A stretch of 64,000 nucleotides of DNA from Flavobacterium sp. ENC (lineage in GTDB: Bacteria; Bacteroidota; Bacteroidia; Flavobacteriales; Flavobacteriaceae). Made by a program: the position numbers and the translations under genes. The stretch covers positions 62,001-126,000 of the forward strand of contig NZ_JAJMOY010000010.1 in assembly GCF_020991415.1 (NCBI RefSeq), read 5' to 3'. Shown piece after piece: positions 24,587-33,698 of the stretch. The notes below the pieces were generated by a model. It saw nothing but the letters and a program-made list of their open reading frames with translations. It did not search any database and was not told the DNA's origin. Positions within the stretch are counted from its first letter, which is position 1, and each line of letters opens with the position of its first letter.

Positions 24587-26116
24587 TTATTCTTTGCTAT
24601 AGTCTTTTTCGTCCCTGATTTCCTTTTCCAGCCTTTTGTTGATGTTGACTGTAGCATCCGTAAAAACGAAAATAGTCGTTTTGTACTCGCGGGCATACGG
24701 ATTGGTTATTTCGCCTGCAATCCGCGACGTTTTAAAATACGGACTGGTTTCTTTGAGCTCAGTGTTCCCTTCTTCGTATTCCTTGACCCTGATGAGGTTT
24801 TTGTATGGTATGCTTAGATCAAACCAATTAACATAATCGGCATTAAAAGAAACCGCTTTGATTCCTTTTGTGGTGTAATAATTAATTGCTCCGGCTTGTC
24901 CGTAATTGTCGCAAAGCACAATCGTTTTATCTTGGTTGGGCAAGGCTGAATAGGCGGAATCGGTTTTGCGGGCCAGTTCTTTCCAGCCCAGCATATCGGC
25001 GAAATCCTGCGGCAGGGCATGATCTTTCCCGTCTTCCCAGCGTAACATGCCCAGTTCTTTATATTTTTCCGGATGCTCTACGATATATTCGGGACTCTTA
25101 TTAGGAAAAGCCAAATGGTAAATCGGAATAAAAAACAACAGAGGAATCAGTATAAAAACAGGCTGTAAATACCGTTTCCACCCGGATTTTAAAATATCGG
25201 AAAGGAAAACGGATCCGAAAGCAATATAAACGGGATACAAACCAATAGCATAATAGGCTTTTGCTTTGAAATATAAAAAGACCAGTAATGTAAAAACGAT
25301 AGTGGCAAAGAAGAACTTATATTTTGAGAAAGGTTTATAAAATAACAATGCATATAAAGCCGCCAAAATAACCGGAACAGCACCGATAAAAAACAACAGC
25401 TGTTCTTTCAGAAATCCAATGCGATCCACATTAACGAGTTGTGTTTCTGCTAATTCTTTCATGTGATGCACAATCGGAAACTGATTTTTGTATTGCCATA
25501 AAAGGTTCGGAAGAATTAATAGCAGTCCAAGAACCAAGGCAAAGTATACTTTTTTTTCTGCCAGAATTTTTCTTTGCGAAGAAAGCAAAAGGGCAGGCAG
25601 GAGTCCGATAAGAAGGAACAAAATGTTGTATTTGTTCAGGAAACCAAAAGCGAACACAACGGCACCGATATAAAACCATTTTTTATCTTCGGTTTTGATG
25701 TAGAGAACAACTACGTAATAAAAGGCGGTCCAGCACAATACATCCATTGAATTGGGCTGATACAGCATATTGATCCGAAGCAGCGATGACAACAAAATGC
25801 AGGTAGCGCCCAGAATTAAGGCATATAAATTCCCTTTTAAAGTTTCTATGGTTTTCCAGACGATAACCAGTGTTAGAACACCAAACAGGGCAGGGAAGAA
25901 CTTTACCCAGAATACAGAATTCCCAAGTAAAAATATCAGATAAGAAATCCACGAGGTTACCGGCGGAACCGACAAATAGCCCCATGCCAGGTGATGCGCC
26001 TGATCGAGATGCAGGTATTCATCACGCTGTAAATCGTATTCCGGACTTAGCAGAACGTATTGCAAAACAAATTTCAGGATAATAAACCCAATTAAAAGTA
26101 TCGTTTTTCTGGTCAT
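24587..26116 (-). CDS. GT39-like membrane glycosyltransferase
   Basis: The 509-residue protein has about ten membrane helices in its first 340 residues and a soluble C-terminus. Near the N-terminus the PEYDLQRDEYLHLDQAHHLA loop carries the acidic residues typical of GT-C (PMT/ArnT-like) enzymes. The motif YQPNSMDVLCWTAFYYVVV follows at about 117-135. Such enzymes move a sugar from a polyprenyl carrier to lipid or protein in the periplasm. The substrate cannot be read from the sequence. The downstream small gene may be cotranscribed. Confidence 0.8.
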   Translation of the reverse strand: MTRKTILLIGFIILKFVLQYVLLSPEYDLQRDEYLHLDQAHHLAWGYLSVPPVTSWISYLIFLLGNSVFWVKFFPALFGVLTLVIVWKTIETLKGNLYALILGATCILLSSLLRINMLYQPNSMDVLCWTAFYYVVVLYIKTEDKKWFYIGAVVFAFGFLNKYNILFLLIGLLPALLLSSQRKILAEKKVYFALVLGLLLILPNLLWQYKNQFPIVHHMKELAETQLVNVDRIGFLKEQLLFFIGAVPVILAALYALLFYKPFSKYKFFFATIVFTLLVFLYFKAKAYYAIGLYPVYIAFGSVFLSDILKSGWKRYLQPVFILIPLLFFIPIYHLAFPNKSPEYIVEHPEKYKELGMLRWEDGKDHALPQDFADMLGWKELARKTDSAYSALPNQDKTIVLCDNYGQAGAINYYTTKGIKAVSFNADYVNWFDLSIPYKNLIRVKEYEEGNTELKETSPYFKTSRIAGEITNPYAREYKTTIFVFTDATVNINKRLEKEIRDEKDYSKE

Positions 26117-26203
26117 GGAAGTTTGGTTTCTCAGGTTGGTTATTTTGCTTTTTCAGGCTAAATATTCTATCTCACTAATTTAAGACATTTGGTTTATATA
26201 TAA

Positions 26204-26932
26204 TTAGTATACTTTTTCTAATAGCATCTTTCTGGTACCCATGTCAATTTCCTGTCTCAAAAACTGATTCGTTTCAGAATCAATATAATAGGTGTTTATG
26301 ACTTTGTTTTGGGAAATCCCGTCTGTCACCGTAACAATCCAAACCGATTTATTGTCGTAGATTCCTTTTTTAGTGTTGGTTATAGTAGCTTTGAGAATTC
26401 CGGCTTTCGTTATCGGATTATAATCAAAAATAGTGATTTCTGTTTTATAATTTTCCTTTAGCGGAAACCAGCGGATTAATTGCGGATAAAGGTTACTGTC
26501 AAAAAAGTCACCATCTGTTTTTTCATTGATGTCTGTTTTTTTATTCCCGGTTTTATCCAGGTAATAACCGGTCGTTTGTTTTCCGAAATTAAGGGTGATG
26601 TCTCTTTGCGTATTAACAGAAGTGTGTTTTACCGGTTGTAGTTTAGGAAGTTCCGCAATAGTTTCATCGACCCAGTCCGGTTTGTCTTTCATTTTTACGG
26701 TAGTGGTGACTTTCAGCGTATTTTTTGTTTTGGTGACTTTAGTAAATACTTTTCCGATTTCCATTTTTACGGTATCACGAAGGGCAAACCAATTCATTTG
26801 ATACTCTTCATTTTTAATCCGGGACTCCAGTATTTCATTGTGCTTAGGAGATTGTGGTTTTTCCTGTGCCTTTAGAGTCAGGCATATGAAAGAGAAAGCA
26901 GCAATGAGAAGCAATGACTTTTTAGATTTCAT
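26204..26932 (-). CDS. Secreted protein of unknown function, DUF3108-like
   Basis: The 242-residue protein has a signal peptide (SLLLIAAFSFICLTLKAQ). It alternates strands with WFALRDTVKMEIGKVFTKVT, YPQLIRWFPLKENYKTEITI and INTYYIDSETNQFLRQEIDM. The pattern of a lipoprotein-carrier-like curved sheet resembles DUF3108-type periplasmic proteins, but by eye this is tentative. Single gene; no operon partner is obvious. Confidence 0.6.
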   Translation of the reverse strand: MKSKKSLLLIAAFSFICLTLKAQEKPQSPKHNEILESRIKNEEYQMNWFALRDTVKMEIGKVFTKVTKTKNTLKVTTTVKMKDKPDWVDETIAELPKLQPVKHTSVNTQRDITLNFGKQTTGYYLDKTGNKKTDINEKTDGDFFDSNLYPQLIRWFPLKENYKTEITIFDYNPITKAGILKATITNTKKGIYDNKSVWIVTVTDGISQNKVINTYYIDSETNQFLRQEIDMGTRKMLLEKVY

Positions 26933-27273
26933 AAGATATAGTTTTGGTTCATAAAAGTTAGTATGCAGAAATTAATAAAAGTTACATTTTACTAATTTTT
27001 TGAAATCAAATGACATCTTTTTGTATTTTAGTCTGTTAACAAAAGCGATGCATTAAATTGTCTTTTGTACTGTAAATAAAAAGAAGTAATACAATTGCAA
27101 TAAAATCAATACTATCCGGGTAGTTTTCGAGTTTTACATAAAGGCCAGAAATAATTTTTAATAAAAAATTAAGCTTTTTCTTTAACAAAATTGTTAACTT
27201 GTTATAGCAATAGAAATGAAATCCTTGTTTTAAATAATTGCAATTATCTATTATTAAAAATAAAAAACAAATT
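26933..27273. other. AT-rich spacer between divergent genes
   Basis: A 341-bp region between the secreted protein (minus) and the GH130 gene (plus). It should hold both promoters. TAACTTTT sequences on the minus strand are near-matches to the -7 box, but nothing is decisive. No RNA gene or repeat was seen. Confidence 0.5.
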
Positions 27274-28740
27274 ATGCGAGTATCAGTAATACGAAAAAAT
27301 ATAAAATTTACACCAGATTCCAGAAGAGTAGTTGCCCGTTATTTTATGAACGGTAACGAGCGGACCAAACAAATGGTGATTCGTATCATGTTGCTCGACG
27401 ATAAACAAGTATTGCAGACTTTAGAGCAGACACTTCGTGAGTTTGCCAGGCGCCACCGAAATATTTCAGCTGTTTTTTTTAAACATTGCGAAAAGATCAG
27501 GCCTGTAATCGAGGACATGCAAATCGATTATGATGGCATATCCCTTAATCGAAAAATGCTTATAGGATCTTTTTGTACCATGGAATACGCCATCGAATCA
27601 GCGGCTATTTTTAATCCTTCGATTGTAGAAGATTTTGATCAGACAGGCCTGGGAGCCGGAGAAAAAAGGGTAGTCATTTCTTTTAGGGCTACGGGAGAAG
27701 GTCATATTTCGTCTATCGTTTTCAGAAGAGGAATCCTGGATAAGGATAACAATCTGACCATAATGAAAATTGGAAATCAGATTGACAAGGCTGAGGTTGA
27801 ACATAAAACTTTATTCAACAAAGAACGATTTTTAACCAAGCTGGCAGAGATGCATACGGAGGACAAATACATAACTCAGATTATGCAGGATTTGCCGGAT
27901 GAATTCGAGTTTGCCATTCTCAAGAATAGCCTGAATACCTCTTTAGGCGATCCGCTGATTCGCGAGGAAAGAAAAATGGCGCTGCAGGAAATACTCTGGC
28001 TGGCCAATTCTTTTTATGATTTGCAATTTACACACGATTCAGACATTACCGAACGTGTTATATTTCCAATATCCGAATCCGAAAGCCGTGGTATAGAAGA
28101 TGCCCGTTTTGTACGCTTTGTAGACGATGACGATTCCGTTCGTATTATGGCAACCTACACCGCTTATAACGGACACACCATACTGCCTAAACTGATTTCT
28201 ACCGAAGATTTTTACAGTTTCAGGGTAATGCCACTGCATGGAGCCGGTGCCCAGAATAAAAACCTGGCCCTTTTTCCAAGAAAAATAAAAGGCAAATACG
28301 CCATGCTTGCCCGAATCGATGGTGTAAACAATTACATTATGTATTCGGACAGGGCTACACAATGGAATGATCCTATTCTTCTTCAGGAACCCCGGTTTTC
28401 ATGGGAACTGACACAAATAGGAAATTGCGGCTCACCACTCTGGACACCGGAAGGCTGGCTTGTGATTACCCACGGTGTTGGTACCATGCGACGTTATTGT
28501 ATAGGGGCTTCTCTGTTTGATCTTGATGATCCGTCTAAAGAAATAGGAAGACTTTCCGAACCTTTACTTTCACCTTTAGAGGATGAACGTGAAGGGTATG
28601 TACCTAATGTGGTCTATTCCTGTGGTGCTATTATTCACAACAACAGCCTTATATTACCCTACGCCGTATCCGATTATTCGTCTACTTACGCAACGGTTGA
28701 TATGGCTGAATTACTGGAGGCACTGAAGAAAAGTAAATAA
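27274..28740 (+). CDS. GH130-family glycoside phosphorylase/hydrolase
   Basis: From the ATG at 27274 (MRVSVIRKNIKFTPDSRRVV) the product is 488 residues. The frame extends to a TTG at 27238, but that start is unlikely. The five-bladed propeller of GH130 is marked by RGIEDARFVRF, MATYTAYNGHTILPKLIST, GAQNKNLALFPRKIKGKYAM, GNCGSPLWTPEGWLVITHGV and VPNVVYSCGAII. GH130 enzymes split beta-1,2- or beta-1,4-mannosides, mostly by phosphorolysis. The long N-terminal helical extension is usual for the Bacteroidota form. The exact substrate is unknown. It ends before a shared terminator facing the convergent gene. Confidence 0.85.
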   Translation: MRVSVIRKNIKFTPDSRRVVARYFMNGNERTKQMVIRIMLLDDKQVLQTLEQTLREFARRHRNISAVFFKHCEKIRPVIEDMQIDYDGISLNRKMLIGSFCTMEYAIESAAIFNPSIVEDFDQTGLGAGEKRVVISFRATGEGHISSIVFRRGILDKDNNLTIMKIGNQIDKAEVEHKTLFNKERFLTKLAEMHTEDKYITQIMQDLPDEFEFAILKNSLNTSLGDPLIREERKMALQEILWLANSFYDLQFTHDSDITERVIFPISESESRGIEDARFVRFVDDDDSVRIMATYTAYNGHTILPKLISTEDFYSFRVMPLHGAGAQNKNLALFPRKIKGKYAMLARIDGVNNYIMYSDRATQWNDPILLQEPRFSWELTQIGNCGSPLWTPEGWLVITHGVGTMRRYCIGASLFDLDDPSKEIGRLSEPLLSPLEDEREGYVPNVVYSCGAIIHNNSLILPYAVSDYSSTYATVDMAELLEALKKSK

Positions 28741-28782
28741 GAAAGTTGATTGTTCAGACTTTAAAACTTAAATGATCTGCAT

Positions 28783-28820
28783 AAAAAAAGCTTCAGAGAA
28801 ACCTGAAGCTTTTGCTTTTT
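28783..28820. terminator. Bidirectional terminator
   Basis: AAAAGCTTCAG-AGAAAC-CTGAAGCTTTT forms a stem flanked by A-run and T-run, between the convergent genes ending at 28740 and 28841. Confidence 0.82.
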
Positions 28821-28840
28821 AAAAAGAATAAGAATATACC

Positions 28841-29935
28841 TTAAAACTTAGTGTTGACTTTTTTAGAACGGTCTGCAATGTAAGAGATAAGCCAGATGGT
28901 TTGTCCTTCTTTTACAAAGTAGATTTTCTTTGTGTTTAAATTTGGAATGCTCTCCAGACAGCTCAATAATATGTTATTGGCTGAAATAAGATATTGCTGG
29001 TCATAAGTACTCAAAACCCTTGCTGCTTCTTTATTGGTTTTAGCCAGGTTCGTAAATTTGACAAAATTATTTTTCAATATTGCATCGTAATTGATCACGT
29101 CTTCAAGGCTTAAAGAAATATAATGATCTTTTACATTTTCATTATAGTATAACGTTGCAAAAGCCCATACAGCTCCACCTGACAAATACATTTTCTCTTT
29201 TTTTAATAAAAGAGGATTGGCATCCAGCATTTCTTTGATCTTCTTACGAAGTACCGGATTAAAATCAAACGATTTTTCCTGATAGGTTGACATATCATTT
29301 GCCTGGTTTGGATTGGCCACTGTTTTTTTCACAGCATCGGTAAGGGTCATGGTACCGAAATCAAGTTCCAAAGGTATAAATTCCAATTTGTCATCCTCAA
29401 GTTCATCAATGTAACCGCCTTTAGTAGTTTGGGCACCAATATCCAGCAGGAAAGCATTAGCATAATCAACCGGTGGTATAGCACCTTTAACCAGTGTTTT
29501 AGGCTCTTCGTTAACATTCAGGACATCTACGTCTTTGTTGGTAAGGGTTGTGATTTTATTTTTTAGCGCGTCAATGTTGCGGGCAGCAGAAAAAACAGGA
29601 GCGGCAACGATAAAGATATTGGCTTCCGGAACTTTAAATTCTGTTCTTATTTTGTTGATCTGCTCCACAATTATCGCAGTAATTTTGTTGACATCCTCCT
29701 GAGGAAACTCGCCCTGAGCAGTCACGTGGTCAGCAAGGCTAATTCTTTCATTTGAGAAATAAAGAATCTTATAATCAGCTTTTCTGATGTTGCTTACATC
29801 CAGAACCGAAGTTTTTATGGCTCTTCGCCCGATTTCAATTCCGGCGTAAAGATTTTTTTGAGAAAATGAACTAATGGAAAAAAATAAACTTAAAAGAATA
29901 AAAAGCAGAATTTGGGGTTTGTTTTTCTTAAACAT
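28841..29935 (-). CDS. Secreted ASKHA-fold protein resembling Ppx/GppA
   Basis: The 364-residue protein has a signal peptide (PQILLFILLSLFFSISSFSQ). An actin-like ATPase/exopolyphosphatase pattern follows: LYAGIEIGRRAIKTSVLDVS at about 29-48 (phosphate-1 loop), NIFIVAAPVFSAARNIDAL, ANAFLLDIGAQTTKGGYID at about 160-178 (phosphate-2-like DIGAQTTKGG) and KMYLSGGAVWAFATLYYN. A Ppx/GppA-like protein that carries an export signal is odd, since these enzymes normally act in the cytoplasm on polyphosphate or pppGpp. It may act on an extracytoplasmic phosphate ester or bind without catalysis. Confidence 0.65.
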   Translation of the reverse strand: MFKKNKPQILLFILLSLFFSISSFSQKNLYAGIEIGRRAIKTSVLDVSNIRKADYKILYFSNERISLADHVTAQGEFPQEDVNKITAIIVEQINKIRTEFKVPEANIFIVAAPVFSAARNIDALKNKITTLTNKDVDVLNVNEEPKTLVKGAIPPVDYANAFLLDIGAQTTKGGYIDELEDDKLEFIPLELDFGTMTLTDAVKKTVANPNQANDMSTYQEKSFDFNPVLRKKIKEMLDANPLLLKKEKMYLSGGAVWAFATLYYNENVKDHYISLSLEDVINYDAILKNNFVKFTNLAKTNKEAARVLSTYDQQYLISANNILLSCLESIPNLNTKKIYFVKEGQTIWLISYIADRSKKVNTKF

Positions 29936-30467
29936 TGGATTTAATTATGATTATACTATAATTTATTTTTAATAAAGATTTTAAGCTAATGATGTGAAAG
30001 GCATAATTTTGAATTAAAAATAGTGGCTTTCGATACGAGATTGCAAATTTATAAAAACATTTACGAACATAACCGCAGTTATTGTAAAATATAATATTTA
30101 ATTATTCGAGTAGCTTTTTCGGAATTAGATATGCAGGAATTAGCTCACTTTCTTTTGCTGTAAAGATTTAATTCCACCTTTTTATTGTGTGAAAGTTAAA
30201 ATAAAATTAAGTTTAATATACTTTTTGAAAACTGTTAAGTGTTACTAAATCAGGTATTTGTACTTGTTTTGGTGGTTTGTGAAATACTTATCTTTATACT
30301 GTTTCATCCTGACTACCTATAATTTTACGGTTTTTCTATATACCTGAAATTTATTTTTATTTGCCCATACTACTTTGCCGGGCTTCTTTCGGCAGTAAAA
30401 ATTGATTGACTGACCAAGCAGGCCAAACGAATAGCTATCGAAAATAAAAACTTTAAATTTTAAGAAC
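29936..30467. other. AT-rich spacer between divergent genes
   Basis: A 532-bp region between the secreted ASKHA-like gene (minus) and the GH75-like gene (plus). Apart from the minus-strand -7 box at 30044-30051, I see no gene, hairpin or repeat. An ORF at 30317-30550 overlaps the start of the next gene on the opposite strand and is not convincing. Confidence 0.5.
30044..30051 (-). promoter_or_regulatory. Putative -7 promoter box
   Basis: TAAATTTG on the minus strand matches TAnnTTTG exactly and lies about 110 bases upstream of the gene starting at 29935. The -33 element is not clear. Confidence 0.45.
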
Positions 30468-31190
30468 ATGAAAAAAAATATCCTTTTAGCCTTATTCATA
30501 CTTATATCCCTAAACCTGACATTGGCACAATCCGGGGCAATTGATACCACCCATACCTTTCAGACAAATAAGCTGGCCCTCAATCTGGATGGTGCAAGAC
30601 ATGCTTACCATCCCAACAATGAGGGATTATTATACAACTTAAATGGGGGCATCACCAAGGAAGAAGCTGCTCAGAATAAATTTAAAAAGAGCAGAGGCTA
30701 TGGAATAGCCAAAAAACGCATTGGACAAACCAATATGTACCAGGGTTACATTCAGCCTGACGGATACTATGTGTCTCAAACGACCCCTTACAACAGAAAC
30801 CAGCCCGATAGCAGCTATACAAAATATGCAGATGCAGAGACCATACCGTATATTACCTTAAGCCCGGCCTGGAGAGCAAGGGGGATAAAAAATTGTGATA
30901 TTGCATTTGTTATTAATCTGGATAACGGGAAAAAAAGTGCCGCCATCTTTGCTGATTACAGGGGTAATGATAAAGAATTGGAAATTTCGCTTGCACTGGC
31001 TCAAGCACTTGAAATTCCTGTAGCCACAAGGCAAAGCAGTTCTTATGATAGTACAAAAACAGTTACCCGTTACATTGGCATAGCAAGTAAAAGGCTTAAA
31101 GTATATTACTTTATTCACAGCGGGGACGGCAATGGGAAAACCCCAGAAGAAATTAAAGAAAAAGCGCGAAAATTAATGGGAAAACCATAA
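30468..31190 (+). CDS. Secreted GH75 (chitosanase)-like protein
   Basis: The 240-residue protein has a signal peptide (ILLALFILISLNLTLAQ). Sequence typical of the GH75-like fold follows: ALNLDGARHAYHPNNEGLLY, GQTNMYQGYIQPDGYYVSQT, YADAETIPYITLSP, GIKNCDIAFVIN, AAIFADYRG and ISLALAQALEIP. In chitosanases of this family the catalytic Asp/Glu lie in the DxDGA...YHP region. Bacterial members often have unproven activity, so substrate and catalysis are uncertain. The gene stands alone, upstream of a tRNA-Glu terminator on the opposite strand. Confidence 0.75.
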   Translation: MKKNILLALFILISLNLTLAQSGAIDTTHTFQTNKLALNLDGARHAYHPNNEGLLYNLNGGITKEEAAQNKFKKSRGYGIAKKRIGQTNMYQGYIQPDGYYVSQTTPYNRNQPDSSYTKYADAETIPYITLSPAWRARGIKNCDIAFVINLDNGKKSAAIFADYRGNDKELEISLALAQALEIPVATRQSSSYDSTKTVTRYIGIASKRLKVYYFIHSGDGNGKTPEEIKEKARKLMGKP

Positions 31191-31263
31191 CCTGTAAAAC
31201 ATTGCTGCTGGTTTTAGTATATCGCTCGTGAACCCAAAGTTGTTCCAAAGTAGTGCTGCAAAA

Positions 31264-31294
31264 CAAAAAAGCTCCAGATTTCTCTGAAGCTTTG
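31264..31294 (-). terminator. Terminator of tRNA-Glu
   Basis: AAAAGCTCCAG...CTCTGAAGCTTT hairpin right after the tRNA-Glu 3' end on the minus strand. Nearly identical to the hairpins at the two tRNA-fMet loci. Confidence 0.8.
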
Positions 31295-31300
31295 TCTTAG

Positions 31301-31372
31301 TAGCCCGTAGCGGAATCGAACCGCTCTTACATGGATGAAAACCATGCGTCCTAACCGATAGACGAACGGGCC
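31301..31372 (-). tRNA. tRNA-Glu (TTC anticodon)
   Basis: The 72-nt sequence folds with acceptor GGCCCGT/ACGGGCT, anticodon stem CATGG/CCATG with loop TTTTCAT (anticodon TTC), and T-arm AGCGG-TTCGATT-CCGCT. CCA is not encoded (CTA follows A73). Confidence 0.95.
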
Positions 31373-31687
31373 TGTTTTTCTAATGCGGGTGCAAAAATGC
31401 AACTATTTTTAAAATACACAAAAAAAATCTTTTACTTTTTTTTAGTTATTTTGGAAAAGCTTCGGAAGTGTCTGCAGGTTAGCGATTTGGTTTACTAGAA
31501 AATGTAAATCGGATAAAGTCCCGCTCTCAGGAGAGTTCTTTTTGGGCGAATGTCTCCTGATTATTTTAAGATAGTAACGATAAAAAAACTTTTAATTTCA
31601 CTTTTCTTTTTCGTGTATATTGAAAAGTTAAGTGTTATGTTTGTTGAAAGTTCAGCGAGAATTAAAGTTAAAAATTAGAGATATATA
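31373..31687. other. Spacer upstream of the acyltransferase gene
   Basis: Contains the tRNA-Glu promoter. Further right, a CTCAGGAGAG-TTC...GTCTCCTGA segment at about 31528-31560 could form a short hairpin. No coding sequence was seen. Confidence 0.5.
31392..31421 (-). promoter_or_regulatory. Promoter of tRNA-Glu
   Basis: On the minus strand TTG is followed after 19 bases by CATTTTTG at 31399-31392, one base off TAnnTTTG, about 20 bases upstream of the tRNA. The context GGGTGCAAA is shared with both tRNA-fMet promoters. Confidence 0.65.
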
Positions 31688-32812
31688 GTGACAGATAATT
31701 TAGAGATTAAAGTTCATAAAAAACTATACGGACTTGATCATTTAAGGGCTTTTGCAATTGTTTTAGTTTTCTTTTTTCATTATTATATCGTAAGTGACGG
31801 AAAACCTGATTGGCTTCCTGGTGTAGCCTCATTTGGTTGGACAGGAGTTGATTTATTCTTTGTGTTAAGTGGATTTTTAATTTCTTCTCAACTATTTCTT
31901 CAAATTAAAGAAGGGCAATTAATTTCCTTTAAAGCTTTTTTTATCAAACGATTTTTTAGAATTGTTCCTGCTTTTTTGGCAACAGTTGGGATTTATTTTT
32001 GCTTTCCTTATTTCAGAGAAAAAGAATCGCTGCCTCCCATTTGGAAGTTTCTCACTTTTACTCAAAACTTTAATCTTAATTTAAAGGATTACGGAACATT
32101 TTCACATTGCTGGTCGCTATGTGTAGAAGAACATTTTTATCTTTTTTTACCCCTTATTTTAATATTTCTACAGACCTTTAAACTCTTCTCTAAATCATTT
32201 TGGCTCTTAATAGGATTGTTTGTATTCGGTTTTGCGATCAGATTTTATAGTTTTAATCAACTGTATCTGCCTAAAATTAGTGAAGAAAATAGTTGGATGT
32301 ACTGGTATAAATTTATTTACTACCCGACTTACAATCGCTTAGACGGACTTTTAGTGGGTGTTTCTATTGCAGGAATTTATCAGTTTTTACCAAATTTATG
32401 GATAAAAATTTCAAAATATGGTAATCAATTTATTGTATTAAGTTTATGTGTATTGACAGGTGCGTATTTTTTATGTGATGACTTACTGACCTTGAGGGTT
32501 GCTGTTTTTGGATTTCCATTAATTGCACTTGGTTTTGGTTTTATGGTTGTAGGTTCGATTTCCCCAACAAGCTTTTTATATAAAATGAATTCAAAAATCA
32601 CAACGTTTATCGCTAATCTTTCTTTTTCAATTTATTTGACACATAAAGGGATAATTCATACAACCCATCAGCTATTAAAAGACTTTGAAATAGAGCATAA
32701 TGTCATGCTTCTGATTTGTATAATAACTTGTGTTTTAGGAGCGTATATGCTTCACTTGAAAATAGAAAAGCCATTTATGAAAATAAGGAACAAAACTATA
32801 AAAGAAATATGA
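31688..32812 (+). CDS. OafA/YrhL-type membrane acyltransferase
   Basis: The 374-residue acyltransferase-3 protein has about ten membrane helices. Family motifs: GLDHLRAFAIVLVFFFHY at about 14-31 (with the HLRAFAI and H), GWTGVDLFFVLSGFLISSQL at about 50-69, KRFFRIVPAF, and FSHCWSLCVEEHFYLFLPLI. Such enzymes transfer acyl groups to surface sugars. The start is a GTG at 31688; no ATG lies upstream in frame and the motif spacing fits this start. The acceptor is unknown. It is a single gene followed by a hairpin at 32881. Confidence 0.88.
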   Translation: MTDNLEIKVHKKLYGLDHLRAFAIVLVFFFHYYIVSDGKPDWLPGVASFGWTGVDLFFVLSGFLISSQLFLQIKEGQLISFKAFFIKRFFRIVPAFLATVGIYFCFPYFREKESLPPIWKFLTFTQNFNLNLKDYGTFSHCWSLCVEEHFYLFLPLILIFLQTFKLFSKSFWLLIGLFVFGFAIRFYSFNQLYLPKISEENSWMYWYKFIYYPTYNRLDGLLVGVSIAGIYQFLPNLWIKISKYGNQFIVLSLCVLTGAYFLCDDLLTLRVAVFGFPLIALGFGFMVVGSISPTSFLYKMNSKITTFIANLSFSIYLTHKGIIHTTHQLLKDFEIEHNVMLLICIITCVLGAYMLHLKIEKPFMKIRNKTIKEI

Positions 32813-32880
32813 ATTCTATTGCCCTCCTGGCCTAAGCGTCCAGGTATTGAAAGCAATGAGACGTTGACAAAAAATTTAAA

Positions 32881-32947
32881 ACAAGAAGCTTCAGATTTCT
32901 CTAAAGCTTCTTGTTTGAGTAGTTCGACGCTGCAAAAACTCGAACCA
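32881..32947 (-). other. Hairpin and probable tRNA 3'-end relic
   Basis: A strong hairpin ACAAGAAGCTTCAGA...AAGCTTCTTGT (32881-32914) could end the acyltransferase transcript. Just beyond, GAGTAG and ACTCGAACC (to 32947) recall the T-arm and 3' end of the tRNA loci read on the minus strand, in the same order as at 22371 and 48660. It looks like a decayed tRNA locus with its terminator. Confidence 0.45.
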
Positions 32948-33055
32948 TTTTTTGGATGATTTAAAGGATTAATTCAAAATTTTCAGATCTTCCGGGAAAT
33001 AATACGTTAACATTACAATGCAGCTTGTAAAACTTCTTTATTGAATTATGAAAGT

Positions 33056-33610
33056 TTAGAAAAAGAAATAGCCAATAGATAATTGAAATACTCCGTTTTT
33101 ATTTTTACCAGAATAGCCCTCTAAGTTATTAATATCAGTTAGTCCCAGATTATACCTTGCCCCAAAATTAAGTCCGTTGTCAAGTTTATAGCCTAAGCCA
33201 AAATTAACACCAAAATCAAAAGTATTAAATGAATCCTTTACGTCTGTCTTTTCATTTTTAGCAGCAAGTAAAAAACCTATTTGTGGTCCGGCTTCAAGAC
33301 TCAGTCCTTTTGTTAAATAATATTTTCCCATTAAAGGAATGTTCAGATAACTTAAGGCAACTGTATTATCATTGAAACTATATCCCTGACCGGAATACAT
33401 TAATTCAGGTTGAAAAGAAAACTTATCTGAAATGGGAATTTCTGATAAAACACCAAAATTAAATGATGTTACTACATCAATATTTTCAGTATCATCTCCG
33501 CTTATAGAGGCAAAGTTTAAACCTCCTTTAACGCCAAATTTAATTTTTTGGGCATTAACATTTGCAAATCCTAAAACTGTAACAACAGCTAGTATTAAAA
33601 TTTTTTTCAT
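33056..33610 (-). CDS. PorT-type outer-membrane beta-barrel protein
   Basis: The 184-residue protein has a signal peptide (KKILILAVVTVLGFANVNAQ). The rest is an eight-strand barrel-like pattern: KIKFGVKGGLNFASISGD, FSFQPELMYSGQGYSF, LSLEAGPQIGFLLAAK, FDFGVNFGLGYKL, LNFGARYNLGLTD and the final aromatic VFQLSIGYFFF. This fits the 'porin family/outer membrane beta-barrel' group. A specific function cannot be assigned. It lies next to an AraC-type regulator gene on the same strand. Confidence 0.85.
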   Translation of the reverse strand: MKKILILAVVTVLGFANVNAQKIKFGVKGGLNFASISGDDTENIDVVTSFNFGVLSEIPISDKFSFQPELMYSGQGYSFNDNTVALSYLNIPLMGKYYLTKGLSLEAGPQIGFLLAAKNEKTDVKDSFNTFDFGVNFGLGYKLDNGLNFGARYNLGLTDINNLEGYSGKNKNGVFQLSIGYFFF

Positions 33611-33698
33611 AAAAATTGTTTTGAATTATTTAAATCCAAAATTCGCATAAGAAAAATTAGCAAAGGTTTCAAAAGCTTAAAAATGTACAAAATGGTAC

